Assembly: GCA_900546355.1 (NCBI GenBank)
Contig: URCM01000016.1
Location: 1-42,044 of the forward strand
Reading direction: 5' to 3'
Source of the DNA: an uncultured Bacteroides sp.
GTDB lineage: Bacteria; Bacteroidota; Bacteroidia; Bacteroidales; Bacteroidaceae
Length of the DNA: 42,044 nucleotides
A program made the translations under genes and the position numbers. The notes beneath the pieces are model-generated. The model was not told the DNA's origin. It worked only from the letters and a program-made list of their open reading frames with translations, and made no database searches. The first letter of the stretch is position 1; each line of letters opens with the position of its first letter. Below, in pieces: positions 1 to 7,612 of the stretch.

Positions 1-22
1 GTTCAATATAAAGGATTAACGG

Positions 23-53
23 ATTTTTCGCAATCCATTTCTGATTGACTATA
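23..53. repeat. 31-bp dispersed repeat, left copy
   Basis: This 31-bp stretch is repeated perfectly, in inverted orientation, at 41993-42023. It contains a small hairpin (CAATC / GATTG around a 7-nt loop). The sequences outside the 31 bp differ between the two copies, so it is a true repeat unit and not an overlap of the window ends. Function unknown. Confidence 0.7.
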
Positions 54-65
54 TAAGCGGCGGAA

Positions 66-160
66 ATAACTGCCACGCCGACACGATTAGTAATCGTACA
101 CCCGCACGATTACTAATCGTCACGCTGTACGATTACTAATCGTGTCGGCAATGCAGTTAT
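66..160. repeat. Nested palindrome with three ACGATTA-TAATCGT sites
   Basis: Three copies of a 15-bp near-palindrome (ACGATTAsTAATCGT) lie at 83-97, 106-120 and 129-143, with start-to-start spacing of 23 bp. The outer two, with flanks, form a perfect 21-bp inverted repeat (77-97 against 129-149). Beyond it ATAACTGC (66-73) and GCAGTTAT (153-160) also pair. The whole could fold as a cruciform or act as a cluster of operator sites. It lies about 150 bp upstream of the alcohol dehydrogenase start. It could equally be a dispersed hairpin repeat; the sequence alone does not decide. Confidence 0.65.
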
Positions 161-266
161 ATGAACCGGAATAAGCAACGGGCACAACCAGCCTACACGA
201 TAGGAACACACCACAAAAGACACAGCGTATCACAGAAGGAATCATGGTTTTTCCGAAGATTTTCCC

Positions 267-274
267 TACCTTTG
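267..274 (+). promoter_or_regulatory. Candidate Bacteroidota -7 element for the alcohol dehydrogenase
   Basis: TACCTTTG matches the TAnnTTTG -7 consensus and lies 35 bp before the ATG at 310. No good TTTG -33 box is seen at the right distance; only a T-run near 248-252 is present. Expected transcription start is about 281. Confidence 0.45.
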
Positions 275-309
275 CCTTCCGGTAAAGAACTATTAATCTT
301 AAAAGGTAT

Positions 310-1497
310 ATGAATAACTTTATGTTTTATAGCCCCACCGAGTTTGTCTTCGGAAAAGACACCGAACTGCAAACTGGTGCATTAGTGAAAAAGTTTCACG
401 GGACAAAAGCGTTGATTGTATACGGCGGAGGCTCGGTGGTAAAGAGCGGCTTATTGAATAAGGTAAAGCAATCGCTGGACGAAGCGGGCGTTGCCCACAT
501 TGAATTAGGAGGCATACAACCCAACCCCACCGACCCCAAAGTGTACGAAGGTATCGAACTGGGAAGACGGGAAAACGTGGATTTCCTGCTCCCCGTAGGT
601 GGAGGCTCGGTCATTGATACAGCGAAAGCTATCGCAGCCGGAATCCCTTACGAAGGTGATTTTTGGGACTTCTTTATCGGGAAAGCCATACCACAAACTG
701 CCCTGCGCATCGGCGTGGTGCTCACGATTCCTGCTGCTGGAAGCGAAGGGTCGGGCAACTCGGTCATCACGAAAGTAAATGGATTGAAAAAACTTAGCCT
801 CCGCACTCCCGAAGTACTCCGTCCGGCTTTTGCCGTAATGAATCCGGAAGTGACTTATACCCTGCCGGCATGGCAAACGGCAAGCGGCGTCACCGACATG
901 ATGGCACACATCATGGAACGCTACTTCACCAATACGACAGATACGGAAGTGACCGACCGCTTAGGTGAAGGCACACTGAAAGCCATCATCAAAGAAGCAC
1001 GTATCGTCATGAAAGAGCCACACAACTACGATGCGCGTGCCAACATCATGTGGGCAGGTACCATTGCGCACAATGGCATCTGCGGTACCGGATGCGAAGA
1101 AGACTGGGCATCGCACTTCATGGAGCACGAAATAAGCGCACTGTATGACGTGACCCACGGAGCAGGACTTGCCGTCGTCTTCCCTGCCTGGCTGACTTAC
1201 ATGGCAGACCACAATGTAGGCAAGGTCGCCCAATTCGCCGAACGGGTATGGGACGTTCCGTCCTCGGCCGACCTGAAGGCCGTAGCCTTGGAAGGCATCG
1301 CCCGCTTCAAGGCATTTCTGCATGAGATAGGCATGCCCGTCACTTTGAAGGAATTGGGCATCGAACACCCCGACATCGACTTGTTAGTGGCCCATCTGCA
1401 CGAAAACAAAGGCGAACTGGTAGGCAATTATGTCCGTCTTGACCGCCAGGCAAGCCGAACGATTTACGAAATAGCGAACGGTTCAACCAACTTCTAA
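310..1497 (+). CDS. Iron-containing alcohol dehydrogenase (YqhD/BDH type)
   Basis: Cytosolic NAD(P)H-dependent reduction of an aldehyde to an alcohol (butanol dehydrogenase/YqhD branch of the iron-dependent ADH family); the true substrate cannot be read from sequence. The 395-residue length is normal for the family. The nucleotide-binding glycine motif GGGSVIDTAKA lies near residue 97. The four expected metal ligands are present as D196, H200, H269 and H283. An AAAAGG ribosome site sits 5 bp before the ATG, and a -7 box lies at 267-274. The next gene starts 11 bp after the stop, so the two are probably co-transcribed, which would pair an aldehyde reductase with a flavin-binding protein. The family call is secure; the physiological role is open. 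Confidence 0.93.
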   Translation: MNNFMFYSPTEFVFGKDTELQTGALVKKFHGTKALIVYGGGSVVKSGLLNKVKQSLDEAGVAHIELGGIQPNPTDPKVYEGIELGRRENVDFLLPVGGGSVIDTAKAIAAGIPYEGDFWDFFIGKAIPQTALRIGVVLTIPAAGSEGSGNSVITKVNGLKKLSLRTPEVLRPAFAVMNPEVTYTLPAWQTASGVTDMMAHIMERYFTNTTDTEVTDRLGEGTLKAIIKEARIVMKEPHNYDARANIMWAGTIAHNGICGTGCEEDWASHFMEHEISALYDVTHGAGLAVVFPAWLTYMADHNVGKVAQFAERVWDVPSSADLKAVALEGIARFKAFLHEIGMPVTLKELGIEHPDIDLLVAHLHENKGELVGNYVRLDRQASRTIYEIANGSTNF

Positions 1498-1508
1498 CCA
1501 GTAAAAAT

Positions 1509-2009
1509 ATGAGATTCGACAATTCAACCATCCGGAGGCAAGACCGGACCCTGGAACAGGAACGGGCCTTTGAAATATTGAAAGACGGTGAATACGGCAT
1601 CCTCTCCATGCGCTCGGAAGACGGAAATGGAGCATACGGCATTCCGCTCAGCTATGTATGGGACCGCGGTAACTCCATCTATATCCATTGCGCACCGGTA
1701 GGGCGAAAGCTGAAATGCATCGACGCTTGCCCCCAGGTTTCTTTCTGCGTAGTAGGAAAGACCCAAGTAATCCCCGGACAATTCACGACCGCATACGAAA
1801 GTGTAGTGCTGCAATGCTCCGCGCATCACAGTTTGCATGAAGCCGAACGTATGTCCGCGCTCTCGCTTCTGCTAAGCAAGTATTGTCCCGACGACAAGAT
1901 ACGCGGTATTGAATATGCCCAAAAGTCGTTCCACCGCACGGAAATCATCCGGTTAGATATCGAAACCGTAAGTGCAAAGAGCAAGAAGACGAATGTAGTT
2001 AATAGTTAA
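1509..2009 (+). CDS. Nim-like pyridoxamine 5'-phosphate oxidase family protein
   Basis: A 166-residue split-barrel flavin-binding protein related to the nitroimidazole-resistance protein NimA and to PNPOx-like proteins. It carries the characteristic YIHCAPVGRKL stretch (His60 aligns with the active-site His of Nim proteins, from memory) followed by VSFCVV. Members bind FMN or a related cofactor; most chromosomal homologues have no proven role in drug resistance, so resistance should not be assumed. It is the second gene of a likely pair with the alcohol dehydrogenase. Its last codons and its stop lie inside the left arm of the hairpin repeat at 1996-2083, so the C-terminal NVVNS is repeat-derived. 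Confidence 0.85.
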   Translation: MRFDNSTIRRQDRTLEQERAFEILKDGEYGILSMRSEDGNGAYGIPLSYVWDRGNSIYIHCAPVGRKLKCIDACPQVSFCVVGKTQVIPGQFTTAYESVVLQCSAHHSLHEAERMSALSLLLSKYCPDDKIRGIEYAQKSFHRTEIIRLDIETVSAKSKKTNVVNS

Positions 2010-2083
2010 CAATTAATAGTTAATAGCGCAACGACCAACGGAAATAGCACCGCTATTAATTATTCACTATTAACTATTCACTA
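1996..2083. repeat. AT-rich hairpin with tandem-repeat arms (TAGTTAATA type)
   Basis: The left arm (1996-2028) and right arm (2051-2083) are imperfect inverted copies, each built from degenerate TAGTTAATA-like units and both closed by CGCTATTAA / TTAATAGCG. The loop is 22 nt. It overlaps the stop codon of the upstream gene and may act as a 3' end or transcript stabiliser. The design matches the other hairpins in this window although the sequence is unrelated. Confidence 0.75.
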
Positions 2084-2137
2084 AGGGAAATCCCTATCAC
2101 AAATAGGAATCTCCCCTACCCGATTTAGGAAAAACAA

Positions 2138-2169
2138 TTTGCCGGAACGAAGCGGAACGCTTATCTTTG
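2138..2169 (+). promoter_or_regulatory. Bacteroidota promoter for the small lipoprotein gene
   Basis: TTTG at 2138-2141, a 20-bp spacer, then TATCTTTG at 2162-2169: a full match to TTTG-N19-21-TAnnTTTG. Transcription would begin near 2176, inside any longer reading frame starting at 2139, which rules out that upstream start. Confidence 0.8.
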
Positions 2170-2201
2170 TCATACGAAATCAAAACAAAAAGGAGGCTAT
2201 T

Positions 2202-2633
2202 ATGAAGACGAAGAAAAACGCATTGTACCGCATATTTTTCCTATTGGCAATGACATTGGCATTCACGTCTTGCGAATACGTAGGATTGGGAGTCGAATTT
2301 GGAAACGGGACAAACAATTACCGGGAACGCACCGACTATCTGTGTAGCCGGATATGGGTAGACGAATGGTATGACGATTACGATACTTATTATTACCAAG
2401 AGCTACGTTTCTATCCTGACAATACAGGCGAAGATTACCTCTACAAGCAAGACCGCTACGGGAACAGGGAAGAATCAAGCCTGCGATTCGGTTGGGACTG
2501 GTGGAACGTATCTTACACAAGTCTTCGCCTTACTTACCGCGACGGATACTCGTACATGGACAACATCCAGATGGGAGGCAACCAGCTGAACTGCCTGTTC
2601 GACAATTATCCGGCTTACTTTACCGGGAAATGA
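2202..2633 (+). CDS. Small lipoprotein, lipocalin-like, function unknown
   Basis: A 143-residue predicted lipoprotein. The start at 2202 is chosen because AAGGAGG (2190-2196) sits 5 bp upstream and a promoter lies at 2138-2169; an in-frame codon at 2139 falls within that promoter. The signal peptide (MKTKKNALYRIFFLLAM...) ends in the lipobox FTSC. The mature part is rich in Tyr, Trp and Asp, with a WVDEWYDDYDTYYYQELRFY segment and alternating strands that resemble the small lipocalin-like lipoproteins of Bacteroides. It is probably anchored in the outer or inner membrane. No enzymatic motif is seen. Confidence 0.8.
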   Translation: MKTKKNALYRIFFLLAMTLAFTSCEYVGLGVEFGNGTNNYRERTDYLCSRIWVDEWYDDYDTYYYQELRFYPDNTGEDYLYKQDRYGNREESSLRFGWDWWNVSYTSLRLTYRDGYSYMDNIQMGGNQLNCLFDNYPAYFTGK

Positions 2634-2645
2634 AAATTTTTATCA

Positions 2646-2707
2646 AGCACAGAGACACGGAGACACAGAGCTATTTTTCCCTCTGCGTTTCTGTGCTTCT
2701 GTGTTCC
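2646..2707. repeat. ACAGAGACAC hairpin element, empty copy 1
   Basis: The left arm 2646-2670 and right arm 2681-2707 form a long imperfect stem made of AGACACRG-type tandem units, with a 10-nt loop. It sits between two co-directional genes and ends 28 bp before the ATG at 2736. It is the same family as 4854-4922 and as the arms at 9484-9509 and 9920-9945. Confidence 0.85.
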
Positions 2708-2735
2708 AACGAACATCAAACAAATAACAATAACA

Positions 2736-4844
2736 ATGAAATCAAACTTAATGACCATGACCGCCGCCATGCTGCTTGCCGCAAGCGGACAAGCCAGTGC
2801 CGGCACACCGACTGAAAAACCTTTCATCGGGAAACAAGAAATAATCATTAAAGACGGACGGATGACCCCCGAAGCGCTTTGGGCTATGGGACGCATCGGA
2901 AGTACAAGCGTATCACCCGACGGAAAACAAATCGCTTACACCGTATCGTATTACAGCGTGAAAGACAACGCCAGCCATACGGTCATCTACGTAATGAATG
3001 CCGACGGAAGCGATAACCGCCTGCTCACCACATCCGCTGCCAGCGAAAGCGAACCTACCTGGATAAAAGGAGGTACGAAAATCGCCTTCCTCACCGCACA
3101 AAGCGGAAGCAACCAGCTATGGGAAATGAACCCCGACGGCACCGGACGCAAGCAACTCTCGGAATACAAAGGAGACATCGAAGGCTTCAAGTTCTCGCCC
3201 GATGAAAGCAAAGTGCTTTTCATCGCACAAGTGAAATACGGCGAACGTACTTCCGACCTCTATCCCGACCTCGACAAAGCAAGCGGACGGGTGATAGACG
3301 ACTTGATGTACAAACATTGGGACGAATGGGTAGAAACAATCCCGCATCCGTTTATCGCCGATTTTGACGGGAACAAAACAGGTGAAGCTACCGACATCCT
3401 TGCCGGAGAACCTTACGAATCGCCGATGAAACCTTTCGGAGGCATCGAACAACTGGCATGGAGCAACGACTCGAAACAAATCGCTTACACCTGCCGCAAG
3501 AAAACGGGCGTGGCGTATTCGCAATCTACCGACTCGGACATCTACCTTTATAATATAGAGACCCGCCAGACCCGCAACCTGTGCAAAGAAGATGCCACCG
3601 ACAAGAACATGGGTTACGACACCAATCCGAAATTCTCGCCCGACGGCACCCGTATCGCCTGGCAAAGCATGGAGCGCGACGGATACGAAAGCGACCGCAA
3701 CCGTCTCTGCATAATGAACCTGAGCACCGGCGAAAAGACTTACGTCACCGAAGCTTTCCAGTCGGGCGTGGATGATTATTGCTGGGCACCCGATAGCGAA
3801 ACCCTTTATTTCACGGGCGTATGGCACGCCACCAGCATGATTCACAGCACCAACCTGAAAGGCGAGGTAAAACAACTCACCGAAGGGATGTACGACTATG
3901 CATCGGTGAAGATGCTGAACGACAAACAACTGCTCACCATGCGCCATTCGCTGAGCGAAGCCGACGAACTCTTTACGGTCGACCTGAAGAAAGAACACAA
4001 AGTGACCCGCATCACTTCGGAAAACGACCATATCTTCAACCAACTGAAGAAAGGCAAGGTAGAACCACGCTGGACAAAGACGGTAGACGGCAAAGATATG
4101 CTTTCGTGGGTGGTTTATCCCGTCGATTTCGACCCGAACAAGAAATATCCTACCCTGCTCTTCTGCGAAGGCGGACCGCAAAGCCCCGTCAGCCAATTCT
4201 GGAGCTACCGCTGGAACCTGCAAATCATGGCAGCCAATGACTATATCATCATCGCCCCGAACCGCCGCGGACTGCCGGGCTTCGGCATGGAATGGCTGGA
4301 GGAAATCAGCACCAACTACGGCGGGCACTGCATGGATGATTACCTGAGTGCGATAGACGACATCGCCAAAGAACCTTACGTAGACAAAGACCGCTTGGGC
4401 TGTGTGGGCGCCAGCTTCGGAGGCTATTCGGTATATTGGCTTGCCGGACACCACGACAAACGCTTCAAGGCATTCATCGCGCACGACGGATTCTTCAATA
4501 TGGAGCAGCAATACCTGGAGACCGAAGAGCTTTGGTTCACCAACTGGGACTTGGGCGGCCCGTACTGGGAAAAGAACAACCCTGCCGTGCAGCGCAGCTA
4601 TGCCAACTCGCCTCACCTCTTCGTTGACAAATGGGACACGCCTATTCTCTGCATCCACGGCGAAAAAGATTTCCGCATCCTTGCCTCGCAAGGCATGGCG
4701 GCATTCAATGCGGCGAAACTGAGAGGCGTACCCGCCGAACTACTCGTCTTCCCCGACGAAAACCATTGGGTGCTGAAGCCTCAGAACGGCGTGTTGTGGC
4801 AACGCATCTTCTTCCGCTGGCTGGACAAATGGCTGAAAAACTGA
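2736..4844 (+). CDS. S9 family peptidase, DPP5/acylaminoacyl-peptidase type
   Basis: A 702-residue secreted serine peptidase of the prolyl oligopeptidase family, probably a periplasmic dipeptidyl or acylaminoacyl peptidase that trims imported peptides. An N-terminal signal peptide (residues 1-22, ending ASA) is followed by a beta-propeller (about 40-430) with repeated SPDGKQIAY, SPDESKVLF and SPDGTRIAW blades, then an alpha/beta-hydrolase domain. The catalytic triad is visible as S560 in GASFGG, D645 in HGEKDFR and H677 in ENHWV. Length fits the DPP5-like group. The start is set by the signal peptide. It has hairpin repeats immediately before and after it and no clear promoter of its own in the 100-bp gap. 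Confidence 0.93.
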   Translation: MKSNLMTMTAAMLLAASGQASAGTPTEKPFIGKQEIIIKDGRMTPEALWAMGRIGSTSVSPDGKQIAYTVSYYSVKDNASHTVIYVMNADGSDNRLLTTSAASESEPTWIKGGTKIAFLTAQSGSNQLWEMNPDGTGRKQLSEYKGDIEGFKFSPDESKVLFIAQVKYGERTSDLYPDLDKASGRVIDDLMYKHWDEWVETIPHPFIADFDGNKTGEATDILAGEPYESPMKPFGGIEQLAWSNDSKQIAYTCRKKTGVAYSQSTDSDIYLYNIETRQTRNLCKEDATDKNMGYDTNPKFSPDGTRIAWQSMERDGYESDRNRLCIMNLSTGEKTYVTEAFQSGVDDYCWAPDSETLYFTGVWHATSMIHSTNLKGEVKQLTEGMYDYASVKMLNDKQLLTMRHSLSEADELFTVDLKKEHKVTRITSENDHIFNQLKKGKVEPRWTKTVDGKDMLSWVVYPVDFDPNKKYPTLLFCEGGPQSPVSQFWSYRWNLQIMAANDYIIIAPNRRGLPGFGMEWLEEISTNYGGHCMDDYLSAIDDIAKEPYVDKDRLGCVGASFGGYSVYWLAGHHDKRFKAFIAHDGFFNMEQQYLETEELWFTNWDLGGPYWEKNNPAVQRSYANSPHLFVDKWDTPILCIHGEKDFRILASQGMAAFNAAKLRGVPAELLVFPDENHWVLKPQNGVLWQRIFFRWLDKWLKN

Positions 4845-4853
4845 TTTTTAATT

Positions 4854-4922
4854 GAACACAGAGACACAAAGACACAGAGTATTATTTAAAGAAATTCTCT
4901 GTGTCTCTGTGCCTCTGTATTC
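4854..4922. repeat. ACAGAGACAC hairpin element, empty copy 2
   Basis: Arms 4854-4879 and 4897-4922 are inverted repeats matching at 23 of 26 positions, with a 17-nt AT-rich loop. The left arm reads GAACACAGAGACAC and the right arm ends GCCTCTGTATTC. The small differences between left and right arms are shared with the copies at 2646 and 9484, so the element has a fixed polarity. A T-rich stretch follows, so it may also end transcripts. Confidence 0.87.
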
Positions 4923-4942
4923 TTTTTTCCCTTTAATAAAAC

Positions 4943-5575
4943 ATGATAAGAAACATTGCATTCGATTTCGGCGGGGTCATCGTAGACCTCGACCGTGAAG
5001 AAGCGGTACAGGCATTTATCCGGTTAGGACTGGAAAATGCCGACCGCATCCTCGACAAATATCACCAGACAGGAATCTTTCAGGAATTGGAAGAAGGAAA
5101 GCTCAGTGAAGAATCCTTCCGGGAAAAGCTGGGCATATTGTGCGGCAAGCCGCTGGAACGCGAAGAAGTGCGGCAAGCGTGGATGGGCTTCGTAAGCGGA
5201 ATGGACATCCGTAAGCTGGACTACATCGCCCAATTACGCCAAAGGGGCTACCGCACCTTCTTGCTCAGCAACACCAATCCCTACTTAATGGACTACTGGG
5301 CACGCACGCCACAATTCACTCCGCAGGGAAACAGCATAGACGCATATTTCGACAAGCTGTATCTTTCATTCGAAATGGGCTGCATGAAACCGGAACCGGA
5401 AATCTTCCGCCAGATGATAAAAGATGCGCAAATCCGCCCCGAGGAAACGCTTTTCATCGACGATAGCACATCGAACATCACCGCAGGGAAAAACGCAGGG
5501 TTGCAAACCTTTCAGCCCGAAAACGCTTCCGACTGGCGTGCGCAAGTAGAAACTCTATTGGAAAAAGCGAAGTAA
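4943..5575 (+). CDS. HAD-IA family phosphatase, YihX-like
   Basis: A 210-residue cytosolic haloacid dehalogenase-type hydrolase, probably a sugar-phosphate phosphatase. Motif I is DFGGVIVDLD (nucleophile D8). The usual second Asp is Gly10, as in the E. coli glucose-1-phosphatase YihX (DLGNVIVDID, from memory). Motif II is LLSNTN, motif III the lysine in GCMKPEPEIF, and motif IV FIDDSTSNITAGKNAG. The helical cap lies between residues 15 and 90. The gene is flanked by hairpin repeats on both sides and stands alone before a converging gene. The substrate is not predictable beyond the similarity. Confidence 0.88.
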   Translation: MIRNIAFDFGGVIVDLDREEAVQAFIRLGLENADRILDKYHQTGIFQELEEGKLSEESFREKLGILCGKPLEREEVRQAWMGFVSGMDIRKLDYIAQLRQRGYRTFLLSNTNPYLMDYWARTPQFTPQGNSIDAYFDKLYLSFEMGCMKPEPEIFRQMIKDAQIRPEETLFIDDSTSNITAGKNAGLQTFQPENASDWRAQVETLLEKAK

Positions 5576-5579
5576 AAGA

Positions 5580-5671
5580 AACGCAGATTAACGCAGATTT
5601 TCGCAGATTAGAGAATATCTTTCATTCTTTTTCTGCATCAATCCGCGCTAATCTGCGCTTTTTATTCAATT
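5580..5671 (+). terminator. CGCAGATTAA hairpin repeat, probable terminator
   Basis: An imperfect inverted repeat between 5580-5599 and 5639-5660, whose arms are built from CGCAGATTA units, is followed by a T-rich run. It lies between converging genes and can end the HAD gene transcript. Downstream, GATCTGTGTAATCTGTGG (5679-5696) looks like another degenerate unit. It is a different sequence from the ACAGAGACAC hairpins but has the same design. Confidence 0.65.
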
Positions 5672-5703
5672 TTATTTCGATCTGTGTAATCTGTGGTGAG
5701 ACT

Positions 5704-7380
5704 CTAAGCCATAAACAAGATGAAGAGCTGTGCGGTGAGGATGCGCAGGAACATCACCAACGGATATACCGTAGAATAACCTACCGCCGGAGCGTCGTTG
5801 CCCGACACCTGATTGGAATATGCCAATGCGGGAGGGTCGGTGGTACTACCAGCTATCAGACCGATAAGCGTATAGTAATTAATCTTGTAATACAAGCGTG
5901 CTATCAAGCCGATAATCATCAGCGGGAGCAACGTAATCAGGAATCCCATACCTACATAAAGCAAGCCGTCTCCCTCGACCACGGTCTGCACGAAGTTCTC
6001 GCCCGCCTTGACGCCGACACTCGCCAAGAAAAGCACAAGCCCCACTTCGCGCAGCATCAGGTTGGCACTCATCGTGGTATAAGTCACCAGACGTACCTTA
6101 TAGCCGAAACGTCCGATTAAGATGGCGATAATCAATGGTCCACCGGCAAGACCTAACTTCACCGGTGTCGGGATGCCCGGGAAAGCAATAGGAATACTTC
6201 CGAACAAGATACCGCACAGAATGCCGACAAAGATAGTCACGATATTCGGATGGTCCAGACGTTTCAACTGGTTACCCAGCATACCCGCCACACGCTCGAT
6301 GGCATCCTGCGGACCTACCACCATGACGCGGTCGCCCACCTGCAAGGTCAAGCTACGTGCCGCAAACAAGTCCATACCCGAACGGTTGACGCGCGTCACG
6401 TTCACGCCATACATGCTGCTGAAATACAACTCACCCACCGTCTTACCGTTGATAGAAGGCTGCGTCACCAAGATACGGCGCGACACCATCGGCTTGTTTT
6501 CCGTATTCTGGTGTTCCCAATCGACTTCAATCTTCGAACCGATGAAAGCCTCGATAGCTTCCGAATCGTCTTCGGCGCATACGATGTTCATCTCATCTCC
6601 GATATGAAGCACGGTTTTCGACGTCGGGATATGCACTTCACCGTTCTGCAAGATACGCGAACATACCAGGTTACGCGCCAGGAAGTTCTGCAACTGCAGG
6701 ATGGTCTTTCCGTTCAAAGCCGGATTCTCCACACGGAGCTGGATGCGGAAAGGTTTCAGGTGCGGATTGGCTTCTTCAGCCTGCTGGATGGCTTCCGACT
6801 CTTTGTCTAAGTCTACCCGGCAGATGTAGCGGATGAGAATCATCGAAAGGATGATGCCGATGACACCCAACGGATAGGCGCAGGCATATCCCATTGCGAT
6901 TTCCGGACCGTCGTAGTTCAACTGCTGCAATGCCTCGTTGGCAGCACCAAGCCCCGGCGTGTTCGTCACGGCACCGCAAAGGATACCGACTATCATCGGC
7001 ACCTCGATACGCCCCTGCAACGCATAATAAATAATGAGTGCGACAATGATATTGAATGCCACAATGCCCGTCGCCAGCAAGTTGAGCCGGATTCCTCCCT
7101 CCTTGAAAGAAGAGAAAAACGACGGTCCCACCTGCAAACCGATGCAGAAGACAAACAATATCAATCCGAAGTCTTGCAAGAAGGAAAGAATGGCAGGATT
7201 ACCCGTAAATCCGAAGTGTCCCACCAAGATTCCCACGAACAAGACGAAAGTAACCCCCAGCGAGATGCCGAAGAACTTGATTTTCCCCAATAACACTCCG
7301 CCCGAAATCACAAAGGCATAAAGCGCCACGATGTGCGCAATGGAGTTGGGATTCGTCAACAAATCTTGTAACCAATTCAT
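5704..7380 (-). CDS. YidE/YbjL-type transporter (AAE family) with RCK_C domains
   Basis: A 558-residue inner-membrane protein of the aspartate:alanine exchanger / YidE family. About five transmembrane helices come first (residues 15-185), then two cytosolic TrkA-C (RCK_C) domains (about 205-370), then a second membrane block (about 375-558). Both membrane halves carry related glycine-rich segments ([13 protein letters not shown] and [13 protein letters not shown]), as expected for the internal duplication. AspT exchanges aspartate for alanine, but the substrate of YidE-type members is unknown. The ATG at 7380 is supported by a promoter at 7404-7434. It diverges from mutA. Confidence 0.9.
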   Translation of the reverse strand: MNWLQDLLTNPNSIAHIVALYAFVISGGVLLGKIKFFGISLGVTFVLFVGILVGHFGFTGNPAILSFLQDFGLILFVFCIGLQVGPSFFSSFKEGGIRLNLLATGIVAFNIIVALIIYYALQGRIEVPMIVGILCGAVTNTPGLGAANEALQQLNYDGPEIAMGYACAYPLGVIGIILSMILIRYICRVDLDKESEAIQQAEEANPHLKPFRIQLRVENPALNGKTILQLQNFLARNLVCSRILQNGEVHIPTSKTVLHIGDEMNIVCAEDDSEAIEAFIGSKIEVDWEHQNTENKPMVSRRILVTQPSINGKTVGELYFSSMYGVNVTRVNRSGMDLFAARSLTLQVGDRVMVVGPQDAIERVAGMLGNQLKRLDHPNIVTIFVGILCGILFGSIPIAFPGIPTPVKLGLAGGPLIIAILIGRFGYKVRLVTYTTMSANLMLREVGLVLFLASVGVKAGENFVQTVVEGDGLLYVGMGFLITLLPLMIIGLIARLYYKINYYTLIGLIAGSTTDPPALAYSNQVSGNDAPAVGYSTVYPLVMFLRILTAQLFILFMA

Positions 7381-7403
7381 GATATTAAAATTTTAAAGTT
7401 GCG

Positions 7404-7434
7404 CAAATGTAACCAAATCCATCTATATGTCAAA
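7404..7434 (-). promoter_or_regulatory. Promoter of the YidE-type transporter
   Basis: On the minus strand TTTG (7434-7431), a 19-bp spacer and TACATTTG (7411-7404) match the Bacteroidota consensus. Transcription would start near 7397, giving a very short leader before the ATG at 7380. Confidence 0.75.
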
Positions 7435-7492
7435 ACATTTACATTCAAAAAATGAAAGAATGTAAGAGCTACAAGAGCAAAAATATCACACT

Positions 7493-7526
7493 TTTGCCTA
7501 TAATGTGCAATTTATTTGTATATTTG
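7493..7526 (+). promoter_or_regulatory. Promoter of the mutA-mutB operon
   Basis: TTTG at 7493-7496, then a 22-bp spacer (1 bp longer than ideal), then TATATTTG at 7519-7526. The start would be near 7533, leaving an 80-nt leader with a small imperfect hairpin (GACG...CGTC, 7551-7570). No cobalamin riboswitch is recognisable in this short leader. Confidence 0.65.
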
Positions 7527-7612
7527 CCACTGACATTTAAATCAAATAACGACGCAAAGGACTTTACGTCATCGTATTTGAAAGAACCTAATATCACTAA
7601 AAAACACGTAAT

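Noticed and set aside
66..160. CRISPR array from the three spaced palindromes
   Set aside because: The repeats are only 15 bp with 8-bp spacers that themselves pair, and there are no cas genes; the outer inverted repeat explains the structure.
1509..2009. Nitroimidazole resistance gene
   Set aside because: Similarity to Nim proteins is at family level; most such chromosomal proteins have no shown resistance role and there is no insertion-sequence promoter upstream.
2139..2201. Longer N-terminus for the small lipoprotein
   Set aside because: The extra codons overlap a consensus promoter and precede a perfect Shine-Dalgarno site; the signal peptide starts at the ATG at 2202.
3117..4691. A 524-codon open frame antisense to the S9 peptidase gene
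   Set aside because: It lies entirely opposite a well-supported gene with a complete catalytic triad. Its protein is Val/Phe-rich without domains, as expected from reverse-strand reading of biased codons.
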